In this document: piece by piece, positions 8,161 through 16,000 of the stretch
How the letters are laid out: each line of letters opens with the position of its first letter
Position numbering within the stretch: the first letter of the stretch is position 1
DNA from: Fibrobacter succinogenes
Lineage (GTDB): Bacteria; Fibrobacterota; Fibrobacteria; Fibrobacterales; Fibrobacteraceae
Assembly: GCA_902781185.1 (NCBI GenBank)
Contig: CACZII010000002.1
Coordinates: 1-36,963 of the forward strand
Direction of reading: 5' to 3'
Length of the DNA stretch: 36,963 bases
Notes under the pieces: model-generated
Database searches by the model: none
Told to the model about the DNA's origin: nothing
What the model saw: the letters and a program-made list of their open reading frames with translations, nothing else
Position numbers and translations under genes: made by a program

Positions 8161-8745
8161 TTAGTACCTCTCTCTGCAGGCGATAACGGAATTCATCTGA
8201 ATGTCCGTGGGCTTCCGCTCTAGGGGTGTGTCTGAAATTTGGGCTGGAGTGGCAATGCCAGCCTTATAGGCACTTGGGAACTTGGCCAGGTAGCGGTCGT
8301 AGTAGCCCTTGCCGTGGCCCTGTCTGCATCCGTCCCAGTTGAACTTTGTTCCAGGGACTAGGAATACGGTGATGGGGCCCTCCCAGGGGGCAATCCCTTC
8401 GCGGGGTTCCATGATGCCGAAATGCCCTTGGACTAAATCTTTTTTCAGGTTATCGATGGGGTAAAATTCCATGGTGGTCTCGCTTGTCACCTTGGGCAGA
8501 AGAAGCCTGCCTTCCATGGCCAGTTCCTGCACGATAGGCAAAATGTTGGGCTCTCCCTTGAGAGGGTAGAAAGCGGCTACCTTCCGGGCATCCCTGTACC
8601 CTGGAATCTGGTGAATCTCTACCCAGGGCTCCTTGATGATGGAATCTCCGGCTTTGTCGTGACGCTTGCGCTGAATCAGTTCTACGATAGCGCTGGAACT
8701 GAATACGAGAATCACAAGAATTGCGATAGCGATAGATGCGGCCAT
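8161..8745 (-). CDS. 5-formyltetrahydrofolate cyclo-ligase-like protein with N-terminal membrane segment
   Basis: A 194-residue protein of the family that turns 5-formyl-THF into 5,10-methenyl-THF with ATP. The family signature is clear: QGHGKGYYDRYLAKF, preceded by VPGTKFNWDGCR, and the earlier VAAFYPLKGEPNILPIV strand. The N-terminus is odd: residues 2-20 (AASIAIAILVILVFSSSAI) form a hydrophobic helix followed by QRKRHDK, so a membrane anchor with a cytosolic domain is predicted. The usual first helix with its conserved K...R pattern is replaced. No other start fits, and GGGGTG lies upstream of the ATG. The gene begins three bases after the RNase D stop. Confidence 0.8.
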   Translation of the reverse strand: MAASIAIAILVILVFSSSAIVELIQRKRHDKAGDSIIKEPWVEIHQIPGYRDARKVAAFYPLKGEPNILPIVQELAMEGRLLLPKVTSETTMEFYPIDNLKKDLVQGHFGIMEPREGIAPWEGPITVFLVPGTKFNWDGCRQGHGKGYYDRYLAKFPSAYKAGIATPAQISDTPLERKPTDIQMNSVIACRERY

Positions 8746-8748
8746 AAT

Positions 8749-9903
8749 TTACACCCCGATCCTTTCAGCCTTGTCCAGGTGCTCTTGTAGAATTTGGGTC
8801 CAGACGATCTTTTGCCAGCCTAGCAGGTGAGCGTTTTCATAGCGGGTTTCCCAGGGAGTGTCTCCCGGTACGCCGAGCCATACCAGTTGATTCTTGTTGG
8901 CCACTAAGGAGTTGTCTAGGTTTAGCTCAACAGCCTTTTCATCCCGCCAGATTTTTAGGGCGGCCAGAAGTTCGGAATGGGGGACAACTGCTGGCGGTGC
9001 AGAACGGGGGAGCTTGGCGGGCCATTCGCTTTCGGGAGTGTCAATGGCCTGCTGGAGCATGGCCAAGAAGGAGTCCAGTCGGGTCTCTCTGAAATTGCGC
9101 GGAAGCTTGGGAAGCCTTTCCAGCTTCAGTTCTGGGAAGTCCCGCATCACATGCCGGACAATGGAAAGTATGAGTTCGGCGGGCATGACCTTGTATGGCG
9201 GACGGTCCAGGGCTTCGGCCTCTTTTTCCCGCCACTCCCACACATGCTTGAGAATATTGAGTCCCTGGGGTGGCAGTGCGTTGGAGCCTGGGATTCTCCA
9301 GGGGTCCTTTTTTACGTGCCCCTGTTCCTTGGAATGCTCAATCAGGGCGTCGCACTGTTCCATGAGCCACTGCAGACGGCCTACGTTTTGAAGTTTTTCG
9401 GCCAGGATGGCGCAAAGTTCATGCAGGTAAAAGGTATCGTGGATGGCGTATTCGCACATTTCTAGGGGGAGCGGGCGTATGGACCAGTCGGCACGCTGGT
9501 TTTCCTTTTTCAGTTCGTCACCGAAATACTTGCGGACAAGGTCTGCAAGGCCCAGGTGTTCCTCGCCCAGGAATTTGGAGGCCAGCATGGTGTCGAAAAT
9601 TTTCTTGGGAGAAAAGCCGAAGGTCTGCCACAAAAGCCGCAAGTCGTAGTCGGCCCCGTGGAAAATCAGGGTTTGCATGGCTTTTGCCTTAAAAAGTGGC
9701 GAAATGTCTAGTCCGCAGAGCGGGTCCACTATATAGTGGTGCTCGCCGATGGTAATCTGTATCAGACAAAGTTTCGATGCGTAGTGGTGCATGGAGTCCG
9801 CTTCGGTATCTACGGCCGCCATGTCGTAAAGTTCCAGGTCCTGGAGGAGTCCTGCAAGGGATTCTTCACTATCTACCAGGATATAATTTTCGTCTTTGAG
9901 CAT
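8749..9903 (-). CDS. rnd: Ribonuclease D-like 3'-5' exoribonuclease
   Basis: A 384-residue DEDDy exonuclease. The four metal-binding acids and the tyrosine are visible: D32 and E34 in VDTEADS, D85 in HGADYDL, and Y152 with D156 in YAIHD. After the exonuclease domain (about 1-170) come helical regions consistent with HRDC domains (about 210-290 and the C-terminus). RNase D trims the 3' ends of tRNA precursors and other small RNAs. It is first in the long minus-strand array and divergent from trpS, with only 62 bases between the two starts. Confidence 0.9.
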   Translation of the reverse strand: MLKDENYILVDSEESLAGLLQDLELYDMAAVDTEADSMHHYASKLCLIQITIGEHHYIVDPLCGLDISPLFKAKAMQTLIFHGADYDLRLLWQTFGFSPKKIFDTMLASKFLGEEHLGLADLVRKYFGDELKKENQRADWSIRPLPLEMCEYAIHDTFYLHELCAILAEKLQNVGRLQWLMEQCDALIEHSKEQGHVKKDPWRIPGSNALPPQGLNILKHVWEWREKEAEALDRPPYKVMPAELILSIVRHVMRDFPELKLERLPKLPRNFRETRLDSFLAMLQQAIDTPESEWPAKLPRSAPPAVVPHSELLAALKIWRDEKAVELNLDNSLVANKNQLVWLGVPGDTPWETRYENAHLLGWQKIVWTQILQEHLDKAERIGV

Positions 9904-9965
9904 TGCAGGGTGAAATGTAACAAATAAAAAAATGAGACAAATGAAAAAATACTACTTTTGCGCCC
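9904..9965. promoter_or_regulatory. Divergent promoter region of rnd and trpS
   Basis: Sixty-two AT-rich bases separate the two divergent start codons, so both promoters must lie here or extend into the genes. No hexamer pair is convincing on either strand. Confidence 0.45.
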
Positions 9966-10961
9966 ATGAAGAAAATTTCTCTTACGGGCATCAAGCCCAC
10001 CGGCACGCCGCATTTAGGCAACTACCTGGGCGCCATCCGCCCCGCTCTTGAACTTTCCAAGACCTACGATACGGTCTACTTTATCGCCGACTACCACGCT
10101 CTTACTACTGTGCAGAACGGTGCCGAGATGCGTGCGAACATCTACAAGATTGCGGCCACTTGGCTTGCGTTGGGTCTGAACCCTGAAGAGGGCCTGTTCT
10201 ACAAGCAGAGCGACATTCCCGAGATTTTCGAACTGAGCTGGGCCCTTAGCTGCTTTACGCCCAAGGGCTTCATGAACCGCGCCCACGCCTACAAGGATAA
10301 AGTGGCCAAGAATGAGGCCGCCGGTGAAGATCCGGACGCCAACGTGAACATGGGTCTTTACTGCTACCCGTGCCTCATGGACGCCGACATCCTCATGTTC
10401 AGCGCCGACATCGTGCCGGTCGGTAAAGACCAGAAGCAGCACGTGGAATTTGCCCGCGACATTGCCATCAAGTTCAACAAGCATTTCGGCGAAGACGTGT
10501 TCACCATCCCGGAACCTGTGTTCCAGGAAACCACAGGTATCATCCCCGGTCTTGACGGCCGCAAGATGAGCAAGTCTTACGACAACGTCATCGATATCTT
10601 CCTTGAGAGCAAGGCTCTCAAGAAGAAAATTGGCAAGATCGTTACGAACAGCCAGGGTATCGAGGAACCTAAGGATCCTGACTCCTGCAACGTGTTTAAG
10701 TTGTACAAACTCTTTGCTACTCCCGAACAGACCGATGCTTTGGCTGCCCGCTATCGTGCTGGCGGCATGGGCTGGGGCCACGCCAAGCAGGAACTTCAGA
10801 ACGTGCTGGAGGAACACCTAGGCGTTGCCCGCGAAAAGTACTTCTACCTACTCAGCCATACCGAAGAAATCGACAAGATTCTCGCCTACGGTAAGGAGAA
10901 GGCTCGCGTCAAGTCCAAAGCTATGATGGAAAAGGTTCGTTCCTTACTCGGGACTTATTAA
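9966..10961 (+). CDS. trpS: Tryptophanyl-tRNA synthetase
   Basis: A 331-residue class I aminoacyl-tRNA synthetase that charges tRNA-Trp. The N-terminus carries the GIKPTGTPHLGNYLGA segment (8-23) with the HIGH-type motif TPHLGN, and the signature loop is GRKMSKS (198-204). GLYCYPCLMDADILMF and VPVGKDQKQHVEFARDI are characteristic of TrpRS. The length is usual for the bacterial type I enzyme. Codon use is rich in C-ending codons, as in highly expressed genes. It appears monocistronic: no gene follows on the same strand for 367 bases. Confidence 0.97.
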   Translation: MKKISLTGIKPTGTPHLGNYLGAIRPALELSKTYDTVYFIADYHALTTVQNGAEMRANIYKIAATWLALGLNPEEGLFYKQSDIPEIFELSWALSCFTPKGFMNRAHAYKDKVAKNEAAGEDPDANVNMGLYCYPCLMDADILMFSADIVPVGKDQKQHVEFARDIAIKFNKHFGEDVFTIPEPVFQETTGIIPGLDGRKMSKSYDNVIDIFLESKALKKKIGKIVTNSQGIEEPKDPDSCNVFKLYKLFATPEQTDALAARYRAGGMGWGHAKQELQNVLEEHLGVAREKYFYLLSHTEEIDKILAYGKEKARVKSKAMMEKVRSLLGTY

Positions 10962-11017
10962 GACCGTTCGCACTAAATTCAGAGAATCTTCTCTGGCTTG
11001 TGCTCACTCTCGCCACC

Positions 11018-11039
11018 GTCCCTAGTTAATACTAGGGAC
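11018..11039. terminator. Perfect hairpin downstream of trpS, weak terminator candidate
   Basis: Two nine-base arms, GTCCCTAGT and ACTAGGGAC, flank a TAAT loop 57 bases after the trpS stop. On the plus strand only TTGTTGCT follows, a poor U-tract, so this may be a weak terminator for trpS, an mRNA-stabilising hairpin or a protein site. A smaller hairpin (CAGAGA/TCTCTG) lies at 10980-10995. Confidence 0.4.
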
Positions 11040-11064
11040 TTGTTGCTCACGGGTGAAAAATTGG

Positions 11065-11168
11065 AAAACAAAAATCCCAGGCGACCTGAACACATAAAGA
11101 TTCGCAAGTCCGTTGCTGCTTTCGCCCTGGCGAATTGCCCGCAAATAATCATTGTTCAGGGCCTGGGA
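11065..11168 (-). ncRNA. Candidate 104-nt structured small RNA
   Basis: On the minus strand the 5' arm TCCCAGGC-CCTGAAC (11168-11154) pairs over 15 bp with the 3' arm GTTCAGG-TC-GCCTGGGA (11091-11075), leaving a two-base bulge. The 3' arm is followed by TTTTTGTTTT, an intrinsic terminator tail. Inside is a further hairpin with UUCGC and GCGAA arms. A promoter-like pair (TTGTCG at 11203-11198, TAAATT at 11180-11175, 17-base spacer) predicts transcription starting at the first base of the stem. CAGG and AGCAGC flank the apical loop, as in SRP RNA domain IV, but the segment between them is five bases rather than about ten, so I do not call it ffs. No usable reading frame is seen. Confidence 0.5.
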
Positions 11169-11174
11169 ACACGC

Positions 11175-11203
11175 AATTTAGCTTGTTTTTGACCGGACGA
11201 CAA
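11175..11203 (-). promoter_or_regulatory. Predicted promoter of the small RNA
   Basis: Minus-strand TTGTCG (11203-11198) and TAAATT (11180-11175) are separated by 17 bases. A start seven bases after the -10 box falls at 11168, where the RNA's terminal stem begins. Confidence 0.4.
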
Positions 11204-11211
11204 GGGGTGGT

Positions 11212-11241
11212 TTGACTTTTCCCCGTGATAAATTGCATACT
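11212..11241 (+). promoter_or_regulatory. Predicted promoter of the serine-rich lipoprotein gene
   Basis: TTGACT (11212-11217) and CATACT (11236-11241), preceded by TG, are separated by 18 bases. This predicts an 80-base leader. Just downstream, ACATTTG (11249-11255) and CAAATGT (11273-11279) form an inverted repeat that could be a leader hairpin or an operator. A second -10-like TATGAT lies at 11286-11291. Confidence 0.45.
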
Positions 11242-11328
11242 TTTTTTTACATTTGTTGGCGAAAACGGCTCGCAAATGTTATATTTATGATACACTCTGG
11301 TTGCTTTGGGGTCGTACGGAGGGGAATT

Positions 11329-12876
11329 ATGTATAAGAAAAGTGTATTGGGCTTGGCGATTCTTGCAGCAGGACTTCTGGTCTGGTCTTGCGGTGATGGT
11401 TCTGTGGATTCGCTGACGGACAACGAGCTGATTATGATTAGCCGGTTCCCGAGTACAATCGATTACGACATGCTGGATAGCGTTGTTGAGGCATGCCGAA
11501 AGGATAATGCCTGCTGGGAAAAGGCTAAAAAGACAGGTGAAATCTACAAGGGCGACTATACTAAGGTTCTGCGTGATTCTTCGGGCAATATCATTTTCGT
11601 AGAGGGCGATTCCGCCTATGTCTGGAAAGACGGTAAGAAACTCCCGGTTTTTGATATTCCTACTAATAACTCTGGTGACGAAGACGACGATGAGTCCAGC
11701 AGTAGTACCGCTACTTCGGGCAGTTCCAGCAAGAGCAGCGGCAGTGGCTTTGAAGATGGTGGATATACGGATGACGGAACCGGCCAGGGCCCTGGTGGCG
11801 GGTCTGGCACAAGTGCGATACATGTAGATCGCAGTAGCAGTTCCAAGAAAACGGGAACTAGCAGTTCTGTGGATTTGTCCTTCTTGAGTAGTTCTTCGAA
11901 AGATAAAGTCGAACTGGATACAACTTCTACAGAGAATAAAAGCAGTAGTAGTAGCAAGGTTTCGTTGAGCGCCAACTCTGAATCCAGCGGAACAAGCGGA
12001 GGAAGTGTAAAGCCGATTGACTATAAATGTGGTCAGACTCCCATTGCGGGAACATGTAAGCCGGATAACGAATATCCGTTCCTTGGGGATGATGTTACCT
12101 ATACCTATACGCCTTCCGCAGGAACCTGCCAAAATGGAGATATTTTGTGGCGGGTTGGCGATGTGGATGTGGCCCCTCGTCAGCAGGAAGGGGGGATGAC
12201 GTTTACAGTGCTGTACGGAACGCTAGGGGATAAAACGCAAGTCACATTTACAATGGATTCGACTCGTGTGTCATGTGAAATGGTCATTCTTGAAACAGGG
12301 TGTAATTGCACGCTGAAGGGAAAAACAGTTGTTGACTGGCAGGGGAGCTCTCTTACCACCAGCGATAGCATATTTACATGGGTTGTTTCTGGTTGTGCGT
12401 CTGAAACAAATCCTAAAATAGATTCTTACTCTTGGACAATGGGCAATAAGACCGGTAATGCAAGGAAATTTGAGGTGAAGTTGGATCAAGCTGGTGTATA
12501 TACACCAGAAGTTGTCGTAACAGATAAGGGTGGCGTTGAAAGTAATCCCGTTTGTCCGTCGTTGAAAGTAAGGGTTCCTGTAAATGTCACTTCTTTGGGA
12601 ACAGAGTACACTATAGAAGACGGTCAGCAGGTCAAGTTGTCTGGAACAGCGGCTTCATCCGGTACAACATTGAAATGTAAAACGAACAGTGATTATATGC
12701 AGTCTAGTTGCACGATTGAAATGTCAGGAGTTGAAAATTTGTCAAAAAGCGTTAATAATTGTGGTAACTGGCTCGAATTCACATTTCCTGTGAGTAATTT
12801 TAGTAATGGTGTCGCAATCTTCACGATGCAAGGCTTTTCTGGAAATGACCCTGCAATTAGATGCACGGTCAATTAG
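11329..12876 (+). CDS. Serine-rich-linker lipoprotein with C-terminal Ig/PKD-like domains
   Basis: A 515-residue predicted lipoprotein. The start at ATG 11329 has GGAGGGG upstream and gives a type II signal peptide with lipobox LVWSC (C21). Residues about 30-110 form a small N-terminal domain with an ISRFPSTIDYDMLDSVVEAC segment. An acidic and serine-rich linker follows (about 118-225, with many runs of three to five serines separated by charged residues). The C-terminal part (about 226-515) has several cysteines and PKD-like strands such as KIDSYSWTMG and AGVYTPEVVVTDKGG. Poly-serine linkers of this kind are typical of Fibrobacter surface and secreted proteins. The later part is clearly more AT-rich than trpS. 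The ligand is unknown; a cell-surface binding role is likely. Confidence 0.8.
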   Translation: MYKKSVLGLAILAAGLLVWSCGDGSVDSLTDNELIMISRFPSTIDYDMLDSVVEACRKDNACWEKAKKTGEIYKGDYTKVLRDSSGNIIFVEGDSAYVWKDGKKLPVFDIPTNNSGDEDDDESSSSTATSGSSSKSSGSGFEDGGYTDDGTGQGPGGGSGTSAIHVDRSSSSKKTGTSSSVDLSFLSSSSKDKVELDTTSTENKSSSSSKVSLSANSESSGTSGGSVKPIDYKCGQTPIAGTCKPDNEYPFLGDDVTYTYTPSAGTCQNGDILWRVGDVDVAPRQQEGGMTFTVLYGTLGDKTQVTFTMDSTRVSCEMVILETGCNCTLKGKTVVDWQGSSLTTSDSIFTWVVSGCASETNPKIDSYSWTMGNKTGNARKFEVKLDQAGVYTPEVVVTDKGGVESNPVCPSLKVRVPVNVTSLGTEYTIEDGQQVKLSGTAASSGTTLKCKTNSDYMQSSCTIEMSGVENLSKSVNNCGNWLEFTFPVSNFSNGVAIFTMQGFSGNDPAIRCTVN

Positions 12877-12887
12877 AAAATGACGCC

Positions 12888-12916
12888 AAAGCCCCACTTC
12901 GCGAAGGGGCTTTTTT
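12888..12916 (+). terminator. Intrinsic terminator after the lipoprotein gene
   Basis: GCCCC and GGGGC arms enclose TTCGCGAA and are followed by TTTTTT, starting 12 bases after the stop codon. A textbook intrinsic terminator. Confidence 0.9.
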
Positions 12917-12980
12917 ATAAAAAAGTGCAAAAAAGCGTCTTTTTTATCGCTAAAATGTATACAAATCGAAACATTTCGTT

Positions 12981-13008
12981 TTGAAATAGGGAATTTATAA
13001 ATTATATT
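12981..13008 (+). promoter_or_regulatory. Predicted promoter of the cadherin-repeat gene
   Basis: TTGAAA (12981-12986) and TATATT (13003-13008) are separated by 16 bases in a very AT-rich stretch. This places the transcript start near 13015 and gives a 60-base leader before ATG 13076, which argues against the upstream GTG at 13016 as the start codon. Confidence 0.5.
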
Positions 13009-13075
13009 TAACATAGTGTGTGCCGCTCTGTCGAGGGGACTTTGCGGGATTGGGGCACTGCCCAGGAGACTGTGT

Positions 13076-16000
13076 ATGTGGTTTCTTAAAAAAAGTTTAC
13101 TTGGACTAGCTCTGGTGGTCGGGGCTGTGTGTTCGTCGTTTGCGGCGGATGTTGCTCCGCTTTATTTTGAAGCTCTCGGTGAGCTTACCGAGGTGAATAA
13201 GGAGAACCATCAGGCATACTGGGATTCCCTAATGCGCTATAAGCTTTGGGGAACGACCGGTTTTGAAATCTATGCTCAGGGGCAACAATTCCATATAGAA
13301 GAAACTGTCGGCTATAATGGTACGGGTGTAGGAGGGGATCTTATTGTACATGTGGCTAATGTCCATATTGGCGGCCCTTTTACTATTGGAGGAGATGCGT
13401 ACTTAGGCGAGAATGGGCCTGGTTTTTATCAAATGCAATTTTTGAAAGGACCGTTTAGAGTTGATGGAAATGTGACTGTAAATGAGTGGCAACAAGGTAA
13501 CTTAAATTCCGATGAAACGAAATTTGAGGGGGATTATTGCCTTGGCGGAAATGTAGCTACGAAATCTAATATTGGTAACGATAATACCATAGCCTTGTGG
13601 AAAACTAAAATTACAGGAAATACCTATTTTGGTCCTTCTGAGTATGGAAACTGTCCTGAAAGTGTTCCCAAGACGATTGTGGGCATGGAAGTCCCGAAAC
13701 TTAAGGTTCCCGCTGGTACTCAGTGGGCTCCTGAGATAAACATGAATGCTGGCGGCGATTTTTACATTCATGTTCCCCCTAAAACAAGCTCTAACTCAGG
13801 AACCTTTGATAAATATATCTCGTCTATCAGCACGGGTAATCCTGCACATTGGAATTTGTTCATCGTGATGCCGCCTGGTGGGCGAAATACCCGAATTTTC
13901 CTTAAGGATGGCTTTAATTTTACAAATTCAGCAAGCAATGCCAAAATACAGGTTGTTTATGCTACAGACAACAGCCTTTTTAACGAGTCGACTGGTACAT
14001 GGGACTTGTCCAGGGTTTCAACCTTCAAATTCATTAAGGATAGTGAATATGAGGGAAACCTGTTGTTCTATACAGACAAAAAAATATATTGGAATTCTAT
14101 GGATAACCCTCATTTCCAGGGATCTTTCATATCGACAGATACAATTGAAGTGAAGCACAGCTACAATATTGCAGGTCAGTTAATCGCTAAGTACTTGAAG
14201 TTCTGGCCGCCATTTGCAGGGGATTTCCGTTATGTTCCGTTTGATCCCCCCTTGATTGGATTGGACGTGGCTGTGAACGCGAAGCTTTATGAACCGAATT
14301 TGCCACCACCGGGTTCAGCTGCAACAGCGTTGAACATACAATTGGATAAAACATCCAAGATGCCTATAACGTTTAAGTATTGCTATACATTCCCTGCGGC
14401 AGAGGGAGGAAACGCAGCCAGTGGTAGCCTTGATGCAGGCGTTGATGATGTAGATATGACGAACCATTCGGCAGATATGCCTCTTTGTAGCCAGGGAAAT
14501 TATAAAGAAGGCGTTATTCCTGCAGGGTCGTTGAAACCTGCGGATGATATAAATATTTGGATTGTTCATGACGGGGAAATTGAAAATGAGGAATCCTTCC
14601 AGTTTAAGATTTATGACCTGGAAGGTAGTGTGTTTAAAAACAATCGAACGGAATACACAATTCCGATGTTCATAACGGATATTGATGGTCTTCCAACGAA
14701 TAAGCCTCCTGTTGCAACTGGATATACAGCAGTAATTCATGAACATGCGAATGTCGGAACAAAGGTTTGTACTAGTGACTTGTCTGTATGCAAAGTGAGT
14801 GCGTCGGATCCCGATGATGGGGATGTGTTAACTTATTCGTTTGCTTCAAATTCAAATAACGTTGATGGAGCCTTTGCAATAAATTCCACCACTGGCGAAA
14901 TTACGCTGGCAAAGAAGATATTGAATTACGATCATATCGATACCTACCCGTTGTCTATAATTGTAACGGACGGCAATGGTGGCTCTGCTACAGTCAATGT
15001 AATTGTAAATGTCCTAGATGATAACGACAGACCTACTGCACAGCCCTTGAATGTTGCAATAGATGAAAATTCTCCGGAAAATACAAAGGTTGGCCAGATT
15101 CTCTATAGCGATCCAGAAAATACGCCAAGGAATAATATGACCTTTAAGATTGTGAACAAGAATGAGAATAAGGATACCGAAGCTGGTTTGACAGAAGCCT
15201 TTAAAATTGTAAATGGCATTGTCTTTGTCAATCAGGAATTTGTAAATAAGGAAACGAAGGATCTCTACCAGTTGTCGGTATTGGTTTGTGATGATGGAAA
15301 AACTCGTACATCGACCATGGATACTCTTTGTACGACAACTGCAGTGAATATAACGATTAACAATGTTCTTGAAGAACCCAATGCTTCAAATATCACCTGT
15401 AGTATTAAAGAAAATACAAAAACTTTTGTTGGATCTTGTAAGGTCTCAGGAACAGATTCAGATGGCAGTGCGATAAAATCTTTTGAACTTCGCTTTGATT
15501 CGGATCTGTTTGGAGTTAACAAAAGTACTGGAGCAATCACGGTGAAGCAAGCTCCAGATTATGAAGCCAGTAAACAGCATAAGATATATGTCAATCTCAA
15601 AGGCAGTGAAGGGACAAAGGGCGTGGAGGTTACGATCAACGTCATTGACGTAAACGAAGAACCTGTGGTCACTGTCACGGACGCCCACGTGATGGAAAAT
15701 TCTAGGGAAGCCACTGATGTGGTTGCGGTTATAGCCAGTGATGAAGAGGATGGTTATAATCTTGACTACAAGATTTTAAGCGGGTCCCGCGGAGGTGTTG
15801 CCGTCGATACGGCCGATTTGCCTTTTGTTATCGTGACGGGCGAAAATGGTGGTGATGATGGTATTATCAGAACTCGCGGAAACATTGACTACGAAAGCTT
15901 TGCCGATACGACCAAATCCTATTATGATATAACTGTTCAGGTATGTGACAAGGGAACCTTTGACGGAACCCCCAAGACTCCCAAATGTAAGGTTGAAAGC

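Noticed and set aside
11065-11168. Assignment of the candidate RNA as SRP RNA (ffs)
   Set aside because: CAGG and AGCAGC are present around the apex, but only five bases separate them and the conserved three-pair stem with a GGAA-type loop is absent.
11212-11328. Upstream in-frame start for the serine-rich lipoprotein
   Set aside because: It overlaps the predicted promoter and would bury the lipoprotein signal; ATG 11329 has GGAGGGG and a proper lipobox distance.
11710-12000. AGCAGTAGT-type simple repeat in the lipoprotein gene
   Set aside because: It encodes the poly-serine linkers, with mixed serine codons interrupted by other residues, so it is a coding feature and not a separate repeat element.
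11149-12132. Minus-strand open frame (327 codons) opposite the lipoprotein gene
   Set aside because: It is the complement of the serine-rich coding repeats and crosses the intergenic region and the lipoprotein signal; no start signal.
13016-13075. Upstream GTG start for the cadherin-repeat gene
   Set aside because: It coincides with the predicted transcript start, adds a cysteine- and arginine-rich stretch before the signal peptide, and lacks a ribosome binding site, while ATG 13076 has AGGAGA.
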